Position numbers and translations under genes: made by a program | Shown here: positions 1 through 11,460 of the stretch, piece after piece | How the letters are laid out: each line of letters opens with the position of its first letter | How positions within the stretch are numbered: position 1 is the first letter of the stretch | DNA from: Lithospermum erythrorhizon | Taxonomy: Eukaryota; Streptophyta; Magnoliopsida; Boraginales; Boraginaceae | Length of the DNA stretch: 64,000 nucleotides | NCBI GenBank assembly: GCA_019722365.1 | Contig: JADFUC010001506.1 | Span: forward strand, 62,001-126,000 | Reading direction: 5' to 3' | The notes under the pieces: generated by a model | The model's database searches: none | What the model was told of the DNA's origin: nothing | Seen by the model: the letters and a program-made list of their open reading frames with translations, nothing else

Positions 1-110
1 CTATAAATAGGACTCCTTATGAATTATGATATACATATGAATAAAATTATCTCTTCTCTATTGTCTTGTTCTCTACTATTATTTCTGACGTGTTATTAAG
101 CGTCGAGTTG
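1..110 (+). mobile_element. 3' end of a Copia-type LTR with degenerate primer-binding site
   Basis: The window opens on ctataaatagg, a TATA-like promoter core common in Copia LTRs, followed by a CT-rich stretch. At about 88-112 the sequence resembles a degenerate form of the LTR end plus primer-binding region (acgttatcagcacga type) seen in many plant Copia elements. The rest of the LTR lies outside the window, so neither boundary nor target duplication can be tested. No coding remnant follows it. Assignment is by resemblance only. Confidence 0.3.
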
Positions 111-1371
111 CTTGATTAAAAAGATATATGTACGATGCAAATATAATAGTGTCAACTTACTTATGAGATGAGGGCCTTTACAGAATGGCCATTCTCACAA
201 ACCAGAATAAGTGTACATAAATTCTTGTAATCTATCCCTTTGCTGGTTCAGGTAAATTTACTAATCATTATCTTGTGAACTATTTTTTTTAATCTCCAAC
301 GCTGAGTTGAAAGGTATTCTACACATAGAATTTTATTTTGGCTCTTCGTTAAATTGATAGAATAAATAAATATTTGATTAAAGTTTTATTTATTCTATTT
401 TATAACAACACAATGATGATGTATTTATGAGTATAAAAGATTATTAAATACCTAAACCTCAAAATTTATTAGGTAAGTTTAATTTGATATGTTTGTTGTG
501 TTTATATTCACAATTATATATTAACATATATAATATATAATTTATCAATAATCTTAATATAAAATTGTACCTGATTTGTTCTCTTGTTTTCGTTCTCTTT
601 ATTAGCTCAACAATAAAGATAGACACAGTAATCACTTAATCTATGTGGCACATTATTATGATCATACGTTACATAAACGTATTACGGAGTACTACCTTTG
701 GTAACATATTTCACGTTATCAGTACTCATGATTTACTTTGCAATAATCATGAATTGACATTGAGAGTTTAAGTTCATCTAAATATAAATTATTAATTATA
801 AAATAAATGTATAAGTGGTGGTTCAAATCGAGAGTTCTATTAGGTTTGAAACCTTAAATTATGAGGATTAGTGATAAGATTTTTTGGGAAGGGTTATTTT
901 TGAGATTTTATCCTTTTGTAAAATAAATTATTTTGGGTTGTTTTTAAATAATAATTTATTAATAAATATGGCAATATACAGCGGGGATATAACGGGATTA
1001 GCAATCATCGGTATTACAGTCCGCTGATCTCCCTATTTGTTCTTAAAATTAAATTCGTTTGAATTCACAGGTGGGTTGACTCGACTACCTTCTAGTCTAC
1101 ATTTATTTACCATTGGGATTAATTCATCATGGCGGTTTTGCCCAGACTCTTTCCTAGTCCATATTTATATAAAATTAATTGAAATATCGTATTAGACTTG
1201 ACTCATTTTCTAGTCAATTTTTTTATCCCCGTCGGGATTCATTGAATCACTATCGGGTTCATTAAATGTATTCCCTTTGTCAAAGAAGTCATCTGTTTTT
1301 TGAGTCACAGAAATTGGATTCGATACTTGTGGATAATATTGATGGAAGATCTAAAGTTGGATTATGAAAAA
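111..1371. other. AT-rich intergenic DNA, no gene seen
   Basis: No convincing reading frame. Around 711-725 there is another string resembling a Copia primer-binding region (cacgttatcagtactcatg), so parts are probably old retrotransposon leader. Between about 1010 and 1330 the composition is less AT-rich, without a recognisable domain. Confidence 0.4.
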
Positions 1372-1570
1372 GGGGTGGTGTCACATCCGTGAATGCCCTT
1401 TGGATCATTCTTCTGACTCTATTTTGACCGATGAGTTTCTAGCTAGTGAAGTCAGGGGTGGTGTCACATCCATAGATACCCCTTTGGATCTTGTTACCCG
1501 TATGTTTCACCGTCGAGGATTCCTTGAGACTCGATGGGGGTGGTGCAGCGTTGGATGTGCCCTTTGGGTT
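1372..1570 (+). repeat. Three imperfect tandem units, period about 82 bp
   Basis: The string ggggtggtgtcacatcc starts at 1372 and recurs at 1455; a diverged form starting gggggtggtgcagcgttgg is at 1536. Each is followed by a variant of 'ccctttgg' about 25 bases on. The spacing of about 82 bp is constant. The 78-codon open frame running through it (1364-1600) resembles no protein I know and is probably incidental. Confidence 0.6.
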
Positions 1571-1683
1571 ATCTATGTATTCACCATTGGGAAACCGTAG
1601 GAGAATGTCATAGATCCATATTCAAGTATCTTGAGAGGTCGGATGAGATGACATATTTTAAAGAGAATGTCATGTGATATAGC

Positions 1684-2604
1684 TGTTGGAAATCGGAGTA
1701 TTTTGGTTTCTATAATTATGCTCATTGCGACAATTGTTGTAACAATTCATTTACCAAGTTTTAGTTAAATGAGATTAGTCAAACTAAGTGTCCAATAAAT
1801 AGTAATTATAAATTACTAAATGAAACTCACGATAATATTAGAGTTATATCGATTCTTAGATCATGCATAATTGATATAATAATAATTTGGTCACTTATAT
1901 TATTATACGTAATATCTGATGCAGAAGAATCCTTTACATACAATGATGGTGAGTTATATTCCATGTATGGAATTAAATCGAGATTGTTAAATTGAGAGTT
2001 GATTAAAATCCTTGAGATACCCTGTCGAGGGTTTTACATTGATAATGTAAAATACAAAATTTCAATTGTGGTTTAACGAGGGAAGCTTATTGGCGCTTGT
2101 TAAAATTACTTTTCGTTTAGTAATAAGTTAGTTAGCGACTTATGAGTTAGCTATTATTTATCAAGCAGTCAAGCCATTCGGCGAAACCAAAAAGGGACTA
2201 TATAAGGAAAAGATGAAATGAAAAGCCTATGTTTCCATTCTAAATGCTTTCCTCCTCCCCAACAGGCAACCCTCGCTCTCCCACTTTGGATTTTTAGGTC
2301 AAGTTTGACTCAAATTCTTGTCCCAACCTTCGTAAAAGATTCACAACAATTCTAATCGCGAGATTCAACCGCTCTTGGTGTGTGGACTAGCCCCGGAGGC
2401 ATTTAAAGCCGGGGTCTTTGAGGGATTCTACGGAGGTAGTGAGGAAGAAAGTTGCTAATATCGATGCGTATTGTAAGTACTCTTGTATTCATATGTTTGT
2501 AATTTATATTATATATATTTTGTAATTAAGTTATTATACATTTATTAGATCTTGGTTTGCATTTGTTCATGCTTATTATGAATTAATTGCGTAATTTTCC
2601 AACA
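1684..2604 (+). mobile_element. Solo LTR of a Copia-type retrotransposon
   Basis: The segment begins tgttggaaatcgg and ends gtaattttccaaca, so it has TG...CA ends inside a matching inverted repeat (tgttggaaa/ttttccaaca). It is flanked on both sides by the same 5 bp, atagc (1679-1683 and 2605-2609), the target duplication expected of an LTR retrotransposon. There is no internal coding region, primer site or second LTR, so this is a solo LTR left by recombination between two LTRs. A probable TATA box, ctatataagg, lies at 2198-2207 and gives the + orientation. The superfamily is inferred from the end sequence. Confidence 0.85.
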
Positions 2605-2631
2605 ATAGCACCTTATTATAATCTGTATTAC

Positions 2632-2852
2632 CCCCCAGATGTCAAATAGTAGTTAAGTTCATGTGATTATTGTAGCTTCATGTAGTGCACTCCAAATCAT
2701 TGATTGTTGGGGGGCATGTTGTATTACATGCATACACCCCCAATTGATTGTTTGGAAATTCAGTTAGACACTCATTGAAGAATCAACGAACAGTTTAATG
2801 ATTTGGAGTGCACTACATGAAGTTAACTCCTAGTTGACATTTGGGAGGCATG
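2632..2852. repeat. Inverted repeat with a perfect 26-bp core
   Basis: The 26 bases at 2676-2701 are the exact reverse complement of 2797-2822. The similarity continues outward: the ccccccagatgtcaaatag region near 2633-2651 pairs with ctagttgacatttgggagg near 2831-2849. The left arm carries about 19 extra bases that partly duplicate 'ttcatgtg'. The loop is about 95 bp. The direct string ggcatgttgtattacat also occurs twice (about 2714 and 2849). It could be a foldback element or a retrotransposon fragment. Confidence 0.6.
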
Positions 2853-3829
2853 TTGTATTACATTCATACATCCGTGTTATTAGACATTTATTTGCATGAT
2901 CATTTTATTCAGCATAGCATGTATATGCAAGTCTATCGATAGTATATGATACATGTTTAGTTCTGACTTTATATTGTGTTTTATGTGATTGTATGATATA
3001 TTTGTTTACTTATTATGTAATATGAGACATTTGAATTATTAACAGTAAGTTGACATTGATCTTACATATCTTTATGGTTGATTAGTTATTATTGATGATC
3101 TAAATATTCATGATATTATAGAAGATTTGATTATAGTTTATAGAGACTCCTGAAGAGTACCAGTAGCTAAATTATCATGAATATGCTAGTACAAGAAACA
3201 CAGCCAGAGTTATCAGTGCTAGACAATAAGTCTACAAACAGATCGGAAAAGAAATACCTTGTGAAGTTATATATTACTTAAGTGAGTCACTTGAGCGTTG
3301 GTATATATGAAACATGGTAAGAAATGTTTCATCTTAATCAAATGAATTCATGAGAGATAATTAATACACTCTACCAGATTTTGGCTAATCTGACGCCAAA
3401 AAGCGTCTGAAAATGTCGTGGTCTTTGAGGCGTTTCTATGGCAAAATCAAGCCTGACTTATCTGTGTCCTTGGCCCAAAATCAGCTTGTCATGACATGTA
3501 AATCTGTAAGTAGTATGATGATTGTGTGACATTTAGGCTTGTCCTTGAAATGATAGAAATACTTAAATTTAAAACCATCGTAGAAGCGGTAATTTGACCT
3601 AATCAACCGCCACAAAAACGTCTGGCAGCCATTTGGAATTAAGCACACACGGCATAGAGGAAAATGTACTTAATATTAAGATAACTAAATTATAACATAC
3701 GTGGCAAAATTGATACATAATAAAACACACTTAATTAAGAGAAAATGTACTTAAGATTAATATAGGTAAATTTTAAAATATGTTTCAACTCATGTGCTGG
3801 TCTTTAATGTTAATTTATAAAATAATAAT

Positions 3830-4580
3830 ATTCACCGCCATAAACGTCCACGCTTGCTTAATATTAATTAAATAATTTATAAAATATAATAATATTAACC
3901 ACGCCATAAAAGCGTCACGCTATTAATATTACATAAATAATTAAATGTAATAATAATATCAGCATATATAATGCATTACACTTAATATTAAATAATTAAT
4001 TTATAAAATATAATAATGTGTGGCATATAAAAAGCGTCCTATTAATATTAAATAAATAATTAAATAATATCGCCATAATAACGTCACATGATTAATATTA
4101 ATTAATTAATTTATAAAATATAATAATATTACACACGTCATAAAAATGTCTGTATTAATATTACATAAATAATTAAATAAATATAATAATAATATCAACG
4201 CCATAATAACGTCACACGATTAATATTAAATAATTAATTTATAAATATAATAATATTCAACGAGCCATAAAAGCGTCACGCTATTAATATTAAATAATAA
4301 TTAATAATAATATCGGCCTTAATAATATATCATGCCAATTAATAATTAATTAATTTATAAAATATAATAATATTAGCCACGCCATAAAAATGTCGCTAAT
4401 ATTAAATAAATAATTAAATTGATATAATAATAATATCAGCGCCGTAATAGCGTCCATATTAATTAATTAATTTATAAAATATAATATTATTAACACCGCC
4501 GTAAAACCGTCACACACTTAATATTAATTAATTAATTTATAAAATATAATAATAAACATAACGCCATAAGCGATCACGTA
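3830..4580. repeat. CACTA-internal tandem array 1, dimer period about 115-128 bp
   Basis: Two alternating AT-rich half-units of about 60 bp are separated by the GC-containing motif gccataaaagcgtcacg or its variant gccataataacgtcac. One half-unit reads like tattaatattacataaataa, the other like attaattaatttataaaata. Motif starts near 3902, 4022, 4135, 4263, 4379 and 4496 give the dimer spacing. Array 3 (6835-7615) has the same design and orientation. Confidence 0.75.
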
Positions 4581-5384
4581 TAATATAATAAAAAAAATTA
4601 AAAATTAGCTTTCACAATAAAGAATATTGTAAATATAAAACAAAATATGAGCATTCAAACAATAAACAAAATATCAGTTTTTAATATTTAAATACTGTAT
4701 ATATATATGAAACAAAATGAATAAAAATATAAACAATTATTTAAACATTGAATATGAGCATTCATAATAAAGAATATTAATTATTTTGATTAAATATAAA
4801 CAACTATTTAAACTCTTATTTTTTAAACTATAAAATATCTTATTAAAGTATATTTTGATTTATACATCCAAATAATAAACAAGTTAATATATAAAACAAG
4901 TTAATAAAAAATATAATATACCTCAAATTAAAATTGAATTTGCTACAAAAAAAAAAAGACAAGTTAGTATATAACATTATAATAAAAAACTATGAAATCA
5001 ATACATTAACTTAATAACTAAATCACACAAAGAAAATGAAGAAAACGAAAATTACCTCAACATTTGAAGATGAAGAAAATGGATTTGTTATCTTATATTT
5101 ATAGGAGGAGATGAAGAGATATTATCAGCTTTTTTGAATTTTGAATTTCACTTATGCCAAAATATGTAAGCCAATAGCATCTTATAAAGATATTTCGGCT
5201 TAGTCAAAAATTTTGTCTGATAAACCCGACCGCGTCATCATTGCCGTAAATGTAAGTCGAGATACTTTATGAAAATATCTTGCATCACGAAATGTAAATA
5301 CAAAAATTAAGATAATATGCGAAAATAGTTTGCGTCACGAGATGTCATAGAATATATCTTTATATTAATAAATTAAATCTATAA
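4581..5384. other. CACTA interior, no gene
   Basis: AT-rich DNA with several aataaacaa/ttaaacaa strings, then (5000-5300) a slightly less AT-rich part with further motif remnants such as gccgtaaatgtaagtcg. Nothing coding is visible. Confidence 0.4.
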
Positions 5385-5660
5385 CGTCCACCGAAACAAC
5401 ATAGACAAAAAATTAAATCATAAAATACTTTGATATTAATAAATTAATTATTATAACGTTGCCAAAATGTCGCATCATATCTTTATATTAATAGAATTAG
5501 AATGGTAGAGCGTCCACCAACGGCATAGACAAAAAATTAAATCATAAAATACTTTGATATTAATAAATTAATTATTATAACGTCACAAAAATGTCATATC
5601 ATATCTTTATATTAATAAATTAAATCGTAGAACGTCACACAAACGACATAGATAAAATTC
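5385..5660. repeat. CACTA-internal tandem array 2, period about 124 bp
   Basis: The segment atagacaaaaaattaaatca starts near 5401 and again near 5525, each followed by an almost identical stretch through tgatattaataaattaatta. Copies of acgtcac/gcgtccac lie at the unit junctions, linking it to the subterminal motif family. A third partial unit begins near 5649. Confidence 0.65.
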
Positions 5661-5901
5661 TTCCAGATAAATTACGAAGCGAATGAAACTCCGCATGATA
5701 GATATGAAACTCCTTACTACCCGATATACTTCAAATTGTATAATACATATATCAAATAATTCGGAGTTTATAAAATAAAATGTTAAACAAGTACATAATA
5801 CATTATATTATTAGATAACGTGCACTAACAATTATTGTCATTCGTCGTCGACGTCGTCGTCCTCGCTCTTCGTTATCTTCATTTGTAAATAATAGTGAGA
5901 C

Positions 5902-6345
5902 TTAAATTAAGTAAATCATCGTCATATAAACCCATTGTCCGCAAGGAATATCATTATCACAGCTACATTGTTGGTTGAGCGGGTATTGCTTGCTTGCTCT
6001 TCTTCTGACTTCGACATCGCCATCTTCTTGAATATTAGTCGAATCAATTCGACTCCTTGCAAATGTTTTTGATGCAACCACCCATTCAAGATGTTTCTTA
6101 TCATCCGACACATAGTCGATGTAGAACACTTGTTGTGCCTGTGAGGCAAGGATAAAAATATCGTCTTGTAAACCTTTTCCCTTGCTTTTTATTTGCACGA
6201 TTCGGTCTTAGGGTGCACCCGCATCCACCTCTTGGTATCAAACCAATGACACTTGAATGGACAAGCGTCTCGTTCGAGCAAGTTATCTCAACTCCCATAT
6301 TTCTTGAAGAACTCCGTGGTAATCAACATGCTCCTTTATCTGAAT
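5902..6345 (-). pseudogene. DUF4216-like CACTA protein remnant
   Basis: This is the only coding trace in the CACTA element. Read on the minus strand, about 6225-6260 encodes FKCHWFDTKRW followed by a stop, and after a frame change about 6110-6170 encodes DDIFILASQAQQVFYID. The two together follow the order of the DUF4216 domain found in the second open frame of plant CACTA elements (a K-C-x-W-F-D segment, then ILASQA-Q-V-F/Y-Y). A further stretch near 6260-6340 reads like the preceding 'GVL-x-I-W-E-L' part in yet another register. At least one stop and one or two frameshifts break it, so no protein is expected. The DUF4216 name is from memory of the motif, not a search. Confidence 0.7.
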
Positions 6346-6834
6346 AAGACCGCTTTAACCTGGCTTCACTATTATTTATCGGCATTGCCCATAGCGTTTA
6401 GGTGTGTCAGTAGTATCCATTTGTGGTACCCGCGCAATGATTTCCTACGTGGACGAAGCGAAGGTAAATAGTCGTTGGTCGACATTCTCCATATTATGTT
6501 GAACCTAGAAAATATGTATCACGTGCATCAATTAGTTTATAATAATTTAACCCATGATCGAAATGTAATAAATATAATTTAAGTAGTTAAACATTGTTGG
6601 TAAAACCTTTAGTAACACATAATTTACGAAGTGTTGTATAAAATTATCATTAACCATTTGATCCCTTTGATTAAGTTCATTCGAGGATAAGTGTCACCAA
6701 ATGTCATGTCGTAGGTACTCTAGAAAATTATTGAATTACGGTAAATTATTGTGTTGCCATTAATAATGAAATAAGTAGTTACCAACAAATAAGTATTATG
6801 ATAGGCGGTAATATTAAATAAAGTAATAATATTC
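6346..6834. other. CACTA interior between coding remnant and array 3
   Basis: Moderately AT-rich, with no recognisable protein segment and no clear repeat unit until the array begins near 6835. Confidence 0.35.
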
Positions 6835-7615
6835 AACAGCATATAACGATCACGCTAATAATATTAAATAAATAATTAATAATAATATCAGCGCCATAAT
6901 AACGTCACGCAATTAATATTAATTAATTAATTTATAAAATATAATGTATTTGTCACGCCATAAAAATGTCACACTATTAATATTACATAAATAATCAAAT
7001 CGACCATTAATAATGTCAGCCATAATAACGTCGCGCGGCAATATTAAATATTTAATTTATAAAAATATAATAATATTCAGCAGCCATAAAAAATGTCCAT
7101 ATTATTAATATTAAATAAATAAAAAATAATAATATCAGCATATAATAACGTCACACAATTAATATTAATTAAATAATTTATAAAATATATGTATTAATCA
7201 CGCCATAAAGCGTCCACTGTGATATTACATAAATATTTAAATCGATATAATAATAATATGAGCATATTAATAACGTCCTGCTTAATATTAAATAATTAAT
7301 TTATAAAATATAATAATATTCAGCAGCGCCATAAAAGCGTCGCGACTATTAATATTAAATAATTAATAATAATAGCATATAATAACGTCACACAATTAAT
7401 ATTAATTAATTAATTTATAAAATATAATAATATTAGCCCACGCCGTAAAAATGTCACACTATTAATATTACATAAATAATTAAATCGATATAATAATAAT
7501 ATCGACACCATGTAACGTCACGCACTTAATATTAAATAATTAATTTATAAAATATAATAATATTCAACGCGCCATAAAAAGCGTCGCACTATTAATATTA
7601 AATAAATAATTAATA
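6835..7615. repeat. CACTA-internal tandem array 3, dimer period about 112-128 bp
   Basis: Same two-part unit as array 1 and in the same orientation. Motif forms start near 6838, 6955, 7079, 7200, 7326, 7438 and 7566 (for example cacgccataaaaatgtcac). The presence of matching arrays on both sides of the DUF4216 remnant suggests internal duplication of a subterminal block. Confidence 0.75.
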
Positions 7616-9797
7616 TCTTTTGATTAAATTTTAGAATATTTAAGAGTATGACATGTATACGACGATACATGTTACTAAGCATTATCCAAAAATGTCATAT
7701 AGGAATTTTATTTTTAGATAAATATTTTAATCACTTTTGAGAATATTATGAAATCACGTCACAAACATGTCATAGTGTATTCAAATTAACATTCAAACTT
7801 AATAAATATGTTAGGTGTAACTGCATGCATCGAAGCCGGCGTGCATTAAATTGGACCAATGTATGGCGGGTATGTGGCGTTTTATTGTTTATTTTCGTTA
7901 TAAATTGAGATGATATTCCATAATCGAGATTTCCCGCAATCCATTTTTGTCACAATCACAAAATTTCTCCCAAAATGCCTCCAAGTGATAACCTTGAACC
8001 CTTTAAGCTTGATAGTTTTATAGAATGCTTATTGGAACCTGCAAGTCCTCGATTTGTAATATATGTACTTTTTTATATAATTACTTTAATTTTTTGTGTA
8101 GTTATTAATATATATATTATTATGTCGTTGATGAACAGGAAATACCCGAAGATTTTACTCGTAAATGGCAGGTTGTTCTAACTATTAGTGGAATTTGCAA
8201 ATTGAAAGTTTTAGATAGAGTTTTTGATGTGAAGATTCAAAATGGCAAAGTGAAATAATGAAGAACACCAAAATTATTCTTTACCCGGCCCGAATTAGGC
8301 TGGAATTTGTGCAAGCAAACAAAATGGTATGGGGAGAGTTCGTGGATTTCGAAATGTATCATAGTGCAGCGAAGATCGGGATCGTATGATTATCTCCTTT
8401 CGGGTCTCAATTTGTGGTCTCGATGGCATTGTTAGAACCTAATAATACCTATAAGGAGACTTTAATGTTTCAATAAACTATGTAGACTTTAAGGTTTGAA
8501 TAAATTAAGGTGTATTTTTTTTTGTTTTCATTTTTCATTTTATGTTAATGAATAATGAAAGGTTCTGGAATCTTTGACATATATGTGACGTTCTGAGATA
8601 TTAATTTAATTAGGAATATTTGTAACGTCACGCAACTGCCACGTTAGAAGAAACATTAGTTTAATTTAAATATTGATATAAAATTATTGATTAAAAGCAA
8701 TTTGAAATTAATATCATAATTGATATTGCTAATTAAAATTATAGCGTCATGAAGCGTACCCGCGTTAGAAGAAACATTAATTTAATTTGAATTTCATCGA
8801 TGAAAATGTTGCAAGCGTCGCAGAACGCCATTAAAAATTAATTTAATTTAATGTTCTGGCGATCACCAGAACCGCCACAATAGAAAATTATATCATAATT
8901 AATATAATTAATATCATAATTAATATAAATTGATTAATAGAAATTTATGAATAAATTATTATGGTCATATTAATGAGCCAAATAATTTAATTAAATTTAT
9001 AAATAATTTAAATTTTTATTACATTTAATGTAATGTCACACAAATGTCATTTTCTAAGTTTTAGAAAAAACTAATTTTAAATTAAAAATTTAGTTAATAT
9101 TGATATGAGGAATATTAAGTTAAATAAATGTTAATTTGAAATTTGTGAGTAAATAATTATTAAAACGTGATACTAATGACACAAACTATTAATTATTTTC
9201 CTAAATAATTTAAATTTTATTCAAGTAAAATCTAGCGTCTCATAAATGCCATTCTAAGAAAAATAATAAATTAGTTAATATTAATATGATAAATTATAAA
9301 AATTATGTTATTAATTATTATTTGTTAATTATACATAACGTCACACTAACGTCTGAGTTAAGAGTAAATAATGTTAATCTAGTTTACGCCCTGATGCGTT
9401 CTGAGACAAAAAAGAATTGGAATTTCTGACTTGCTCCGAATTTGTAAAAGATAATATGTAAAAAACCGCGAGTATGTCATACGGTTATTAAAAGCGTAGC
9501 GTTTGATGACATGTTGTTTACTCGGAAAAGCGTAGCGTTTAGTAGCATTGTGTTTCCATAAAAACTACGTGGCGTTTTTTATGGCGGGATGTTTTCGAGC
9601 GAATTTTTATGCCACAATAACGTCATAGTATTTTTGCTGGGAAAACTATTATGTCGCAGAAATGTCACTATATTGCCGATTACTTTTTACCGAGAATTTT
9701 TGCGGGTTTTTATTGTCACAGGGAGGTAAAAGACACGTTGCGTCCACCATGACTACTGACGTTTGTGTATTGGGTTTATAATTATGTCACATTTGCT
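7616..9797. other. CACTA right interior with dispersed motif copies
   Basis: Contains scattered cgtcac/gccac motif forms, e.g. near 8621-8645, 9030-9045, 9338-9350 and 9610-9680, becoming less AT-rich toward the right terminus. The 68-codon frame at 7975-8181 starts with a genuine ATG and is hydrophobic in its second half, but resembles nothing known and is probably incidental. Confidence 0.4.
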
Positions 9798-9816
9798 CAT
9801 TTTTCTAGTAGTGATA

Positions 9817-11460
9817 TCTCGTTTGAAAGATATGAACTTGGTCTGAAGTACCAATTCAATGTATATCTTACAAGCGATGCATTGATTGTATAATCATGCA
9901 ATATGAACAAGCGTTTTAATTTGTTGGGATATTCTACTTGAATAATCTACAACGATAATCGCGGGGAGATGATATACAATGATACAATAATGATCTCGTT
10001 AGAGGATATAATATCGTTGTACTTTTTTTTCACTTTCTTGGGTTTTCCCGAGATTTTTTGGTAAGATTTTTAATGAGATAATTATAAATATCGAAAGAAA
10101 AAATATAATCTTTTTTCACTAGGTTTTTTTTTGTCCACAAGTTTTCTTAGTGACTATTTAACCAAATATGAGTGACTATTTAACCAAATATGGTTATAGG
10201 AATGATCTTACATGTGTGATTGTAGTATTTACATGTAAATCGGGAGAAAAAGTTTATAGAAAATAAAAATTTATGGATTTATGACTTACATATTATGGGA
10301 ACTCACTTGAAGAGCTTTCAAGAGTTGTAAAGCTTGAAAAGGGAATTTGAGATGAAATACGAATTGATAAGTCACATTGAGTACTGACAATTGCAATATC
10401 CACCATATGTGAGCAATGACCCAATAATGCCAGAGAGAAAGTCTGAAAAAAGAATTATTTGGTCGAAGTACCATATATAAGTGCTATTGAGTAGTGATAG
10501 ATATTGAGGTATCTGATCTGAAGGCATTGGAATGAAATTAAATGTATAAGGAATATAAGATTGTTCCAGTAGAACATATTCATTTTATACACAATTGATT
10601 ATGCAAATGGATGATGCTTATATGATCCTTATTGAAAGATCATATACATGGTGTTTATTTGTAGTGATGTACTTCATGGTGTTATATGAAACAAACTATA
10701 TCAACAGCATCACCAAGACACGCAGAAATCTTGAAATGTAAGAAGAAAGTCGTGAATGCGTTTGGTTGAGAAATATGATCCAGGAAATCCATATTACTTG
10801 TGATTTATCATATAAAAGTTGGTCCCGACGATCTTTATGAGGATAATCGTACATATATTGCACAGTTAAAGGAATGACATATCAAAGGAGATAGAACAAA
10901 ATATATTGGTCTTCTTTTCCACCCAATATTTTCAGAAAAATGGTGAAATCGATGTTCAGCAAATTCGAATTTGTGATAATCCAGTAGATATTTTAACTGA
11001 GTCACTCCCTACCTCAATATTCAAAAAGCTATTGTAAGGACTCATCGACTAAAAGATGTCAAGTGATGTGGTCGTGATGGGGGGATTAATGGCGTTGTAC
11101 TCTTTTTCCTTAATGAAGGTTTTGTCACGAATGGGTTTTAGCGATAAGGTTTTAATAAGGCAACGTTGTATCGTATGTTGGGATTAATGCCTTTTTCCTT
11201 TCTTGGGTTTTTATCCACTTAAGAATTTTTCACAGTAAGGTTTTAGCAGTCATTAGCGATGATTGTACATCCAAGAATTATGAATCGTTATACATTTTAA
11301 TGGATAATGATCGATTAAATTTAGAGAATAGGAAGAGTTATGTATCAGAATCCCATCAACATAGAAGCGCATAAATAGGCCTCCCCAATAAAAGTATCTT
11401 ATACATTATTAGCATTACTCTATTATTTACAACAAAATTTATTGTTTATTTTTAACAATA
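9817..11460 (+). mobile_element. Copia retrotransposon 3' remnant (RNase H plus LTR-like tail)
   Basis: About 10700-11065 encodes, with several stops and frame changes, the C-terminal part of a Copia polyprotein: an ASPRHAEIL-like segment, a DDLYEDNRTYIAQLKE-like segment, HIKGDRTKYI, an NGEIDVQQIR-like segment and LTESLPTSIFKKL. These follow the RNase H order of Ty1/copia. Just after it, about 11085-11170 (gttgtactctttttcc... ggttttaataaggcaac) is the usual 3' untranslated vestige of such elements; a second copy of that vestige at about 10017-10070 suggests two overlapping element remnants. A probable LTR promoter/R region is at about 11365-11460 (gcataaataggcctcc). Element ends were not located. 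Confidence 0.7.
10149..10192. repeat. Perfect 22-bp tandem duplication
   Basis: The 22 bases starting agtgactatttaaccaaa at 10149-10170 are repeated exactly at 10171-10192. It is local and not part of a longer array. Confidence 0.9.

Larger units (their letters stand above)
3367..9813. mobile_element. Decayed CACTA (En/Spm-type) DNA transposon
   Basis: The right end reads ...gctcatttttctagtagtg, which inverted is CACTACTAGAAAAATGAGC, a classic CACTA terminus. The left end at 3367 reads CACTCTACCAGATTTTGGC, a CACTACCAGA-type terminus with a 2-base insertion. Both ends are flanked by ata (3364-3366 and 9814-9816), matching the 3-bp target duplication of CACTA elements. Throughout the interior, forms of gccataaaagcgtcac recur, as expected of transposase-binding subterminal repeats, although here they spread over the whole element. 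The only coding trace is a broken DUF4216-like segment near 6.0-6.3 kb on the minus strand. No TNP2-type transposase catalytic domain is visible, so it is non-autonomous. Confidence 0.75.

Noticed and set aside
3188..3204. Left CACTA end at tagtacaagaaac
   Set aside because: Resembles another CACTA terminus with two mismatches, but the 3367 site has a CACT start and the same ATA flank as the right end.
6253..6471. Plus-strand frame in the CACTA coding remnant
   Set aside because: It is the antisense of the DUF4216 segment.
3830..7615. CRISPR-like array
   Set aside because: The repeats are contiguous AT-rich units without unique spacers, inside a eukaryotic transposon.
7975..8181. Small hydrophobic protein inside the CACTA element
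   Set aside because: No homologue recognised and the hydrophobic half reflects AT-rich codons; the ATG alone is not enough.
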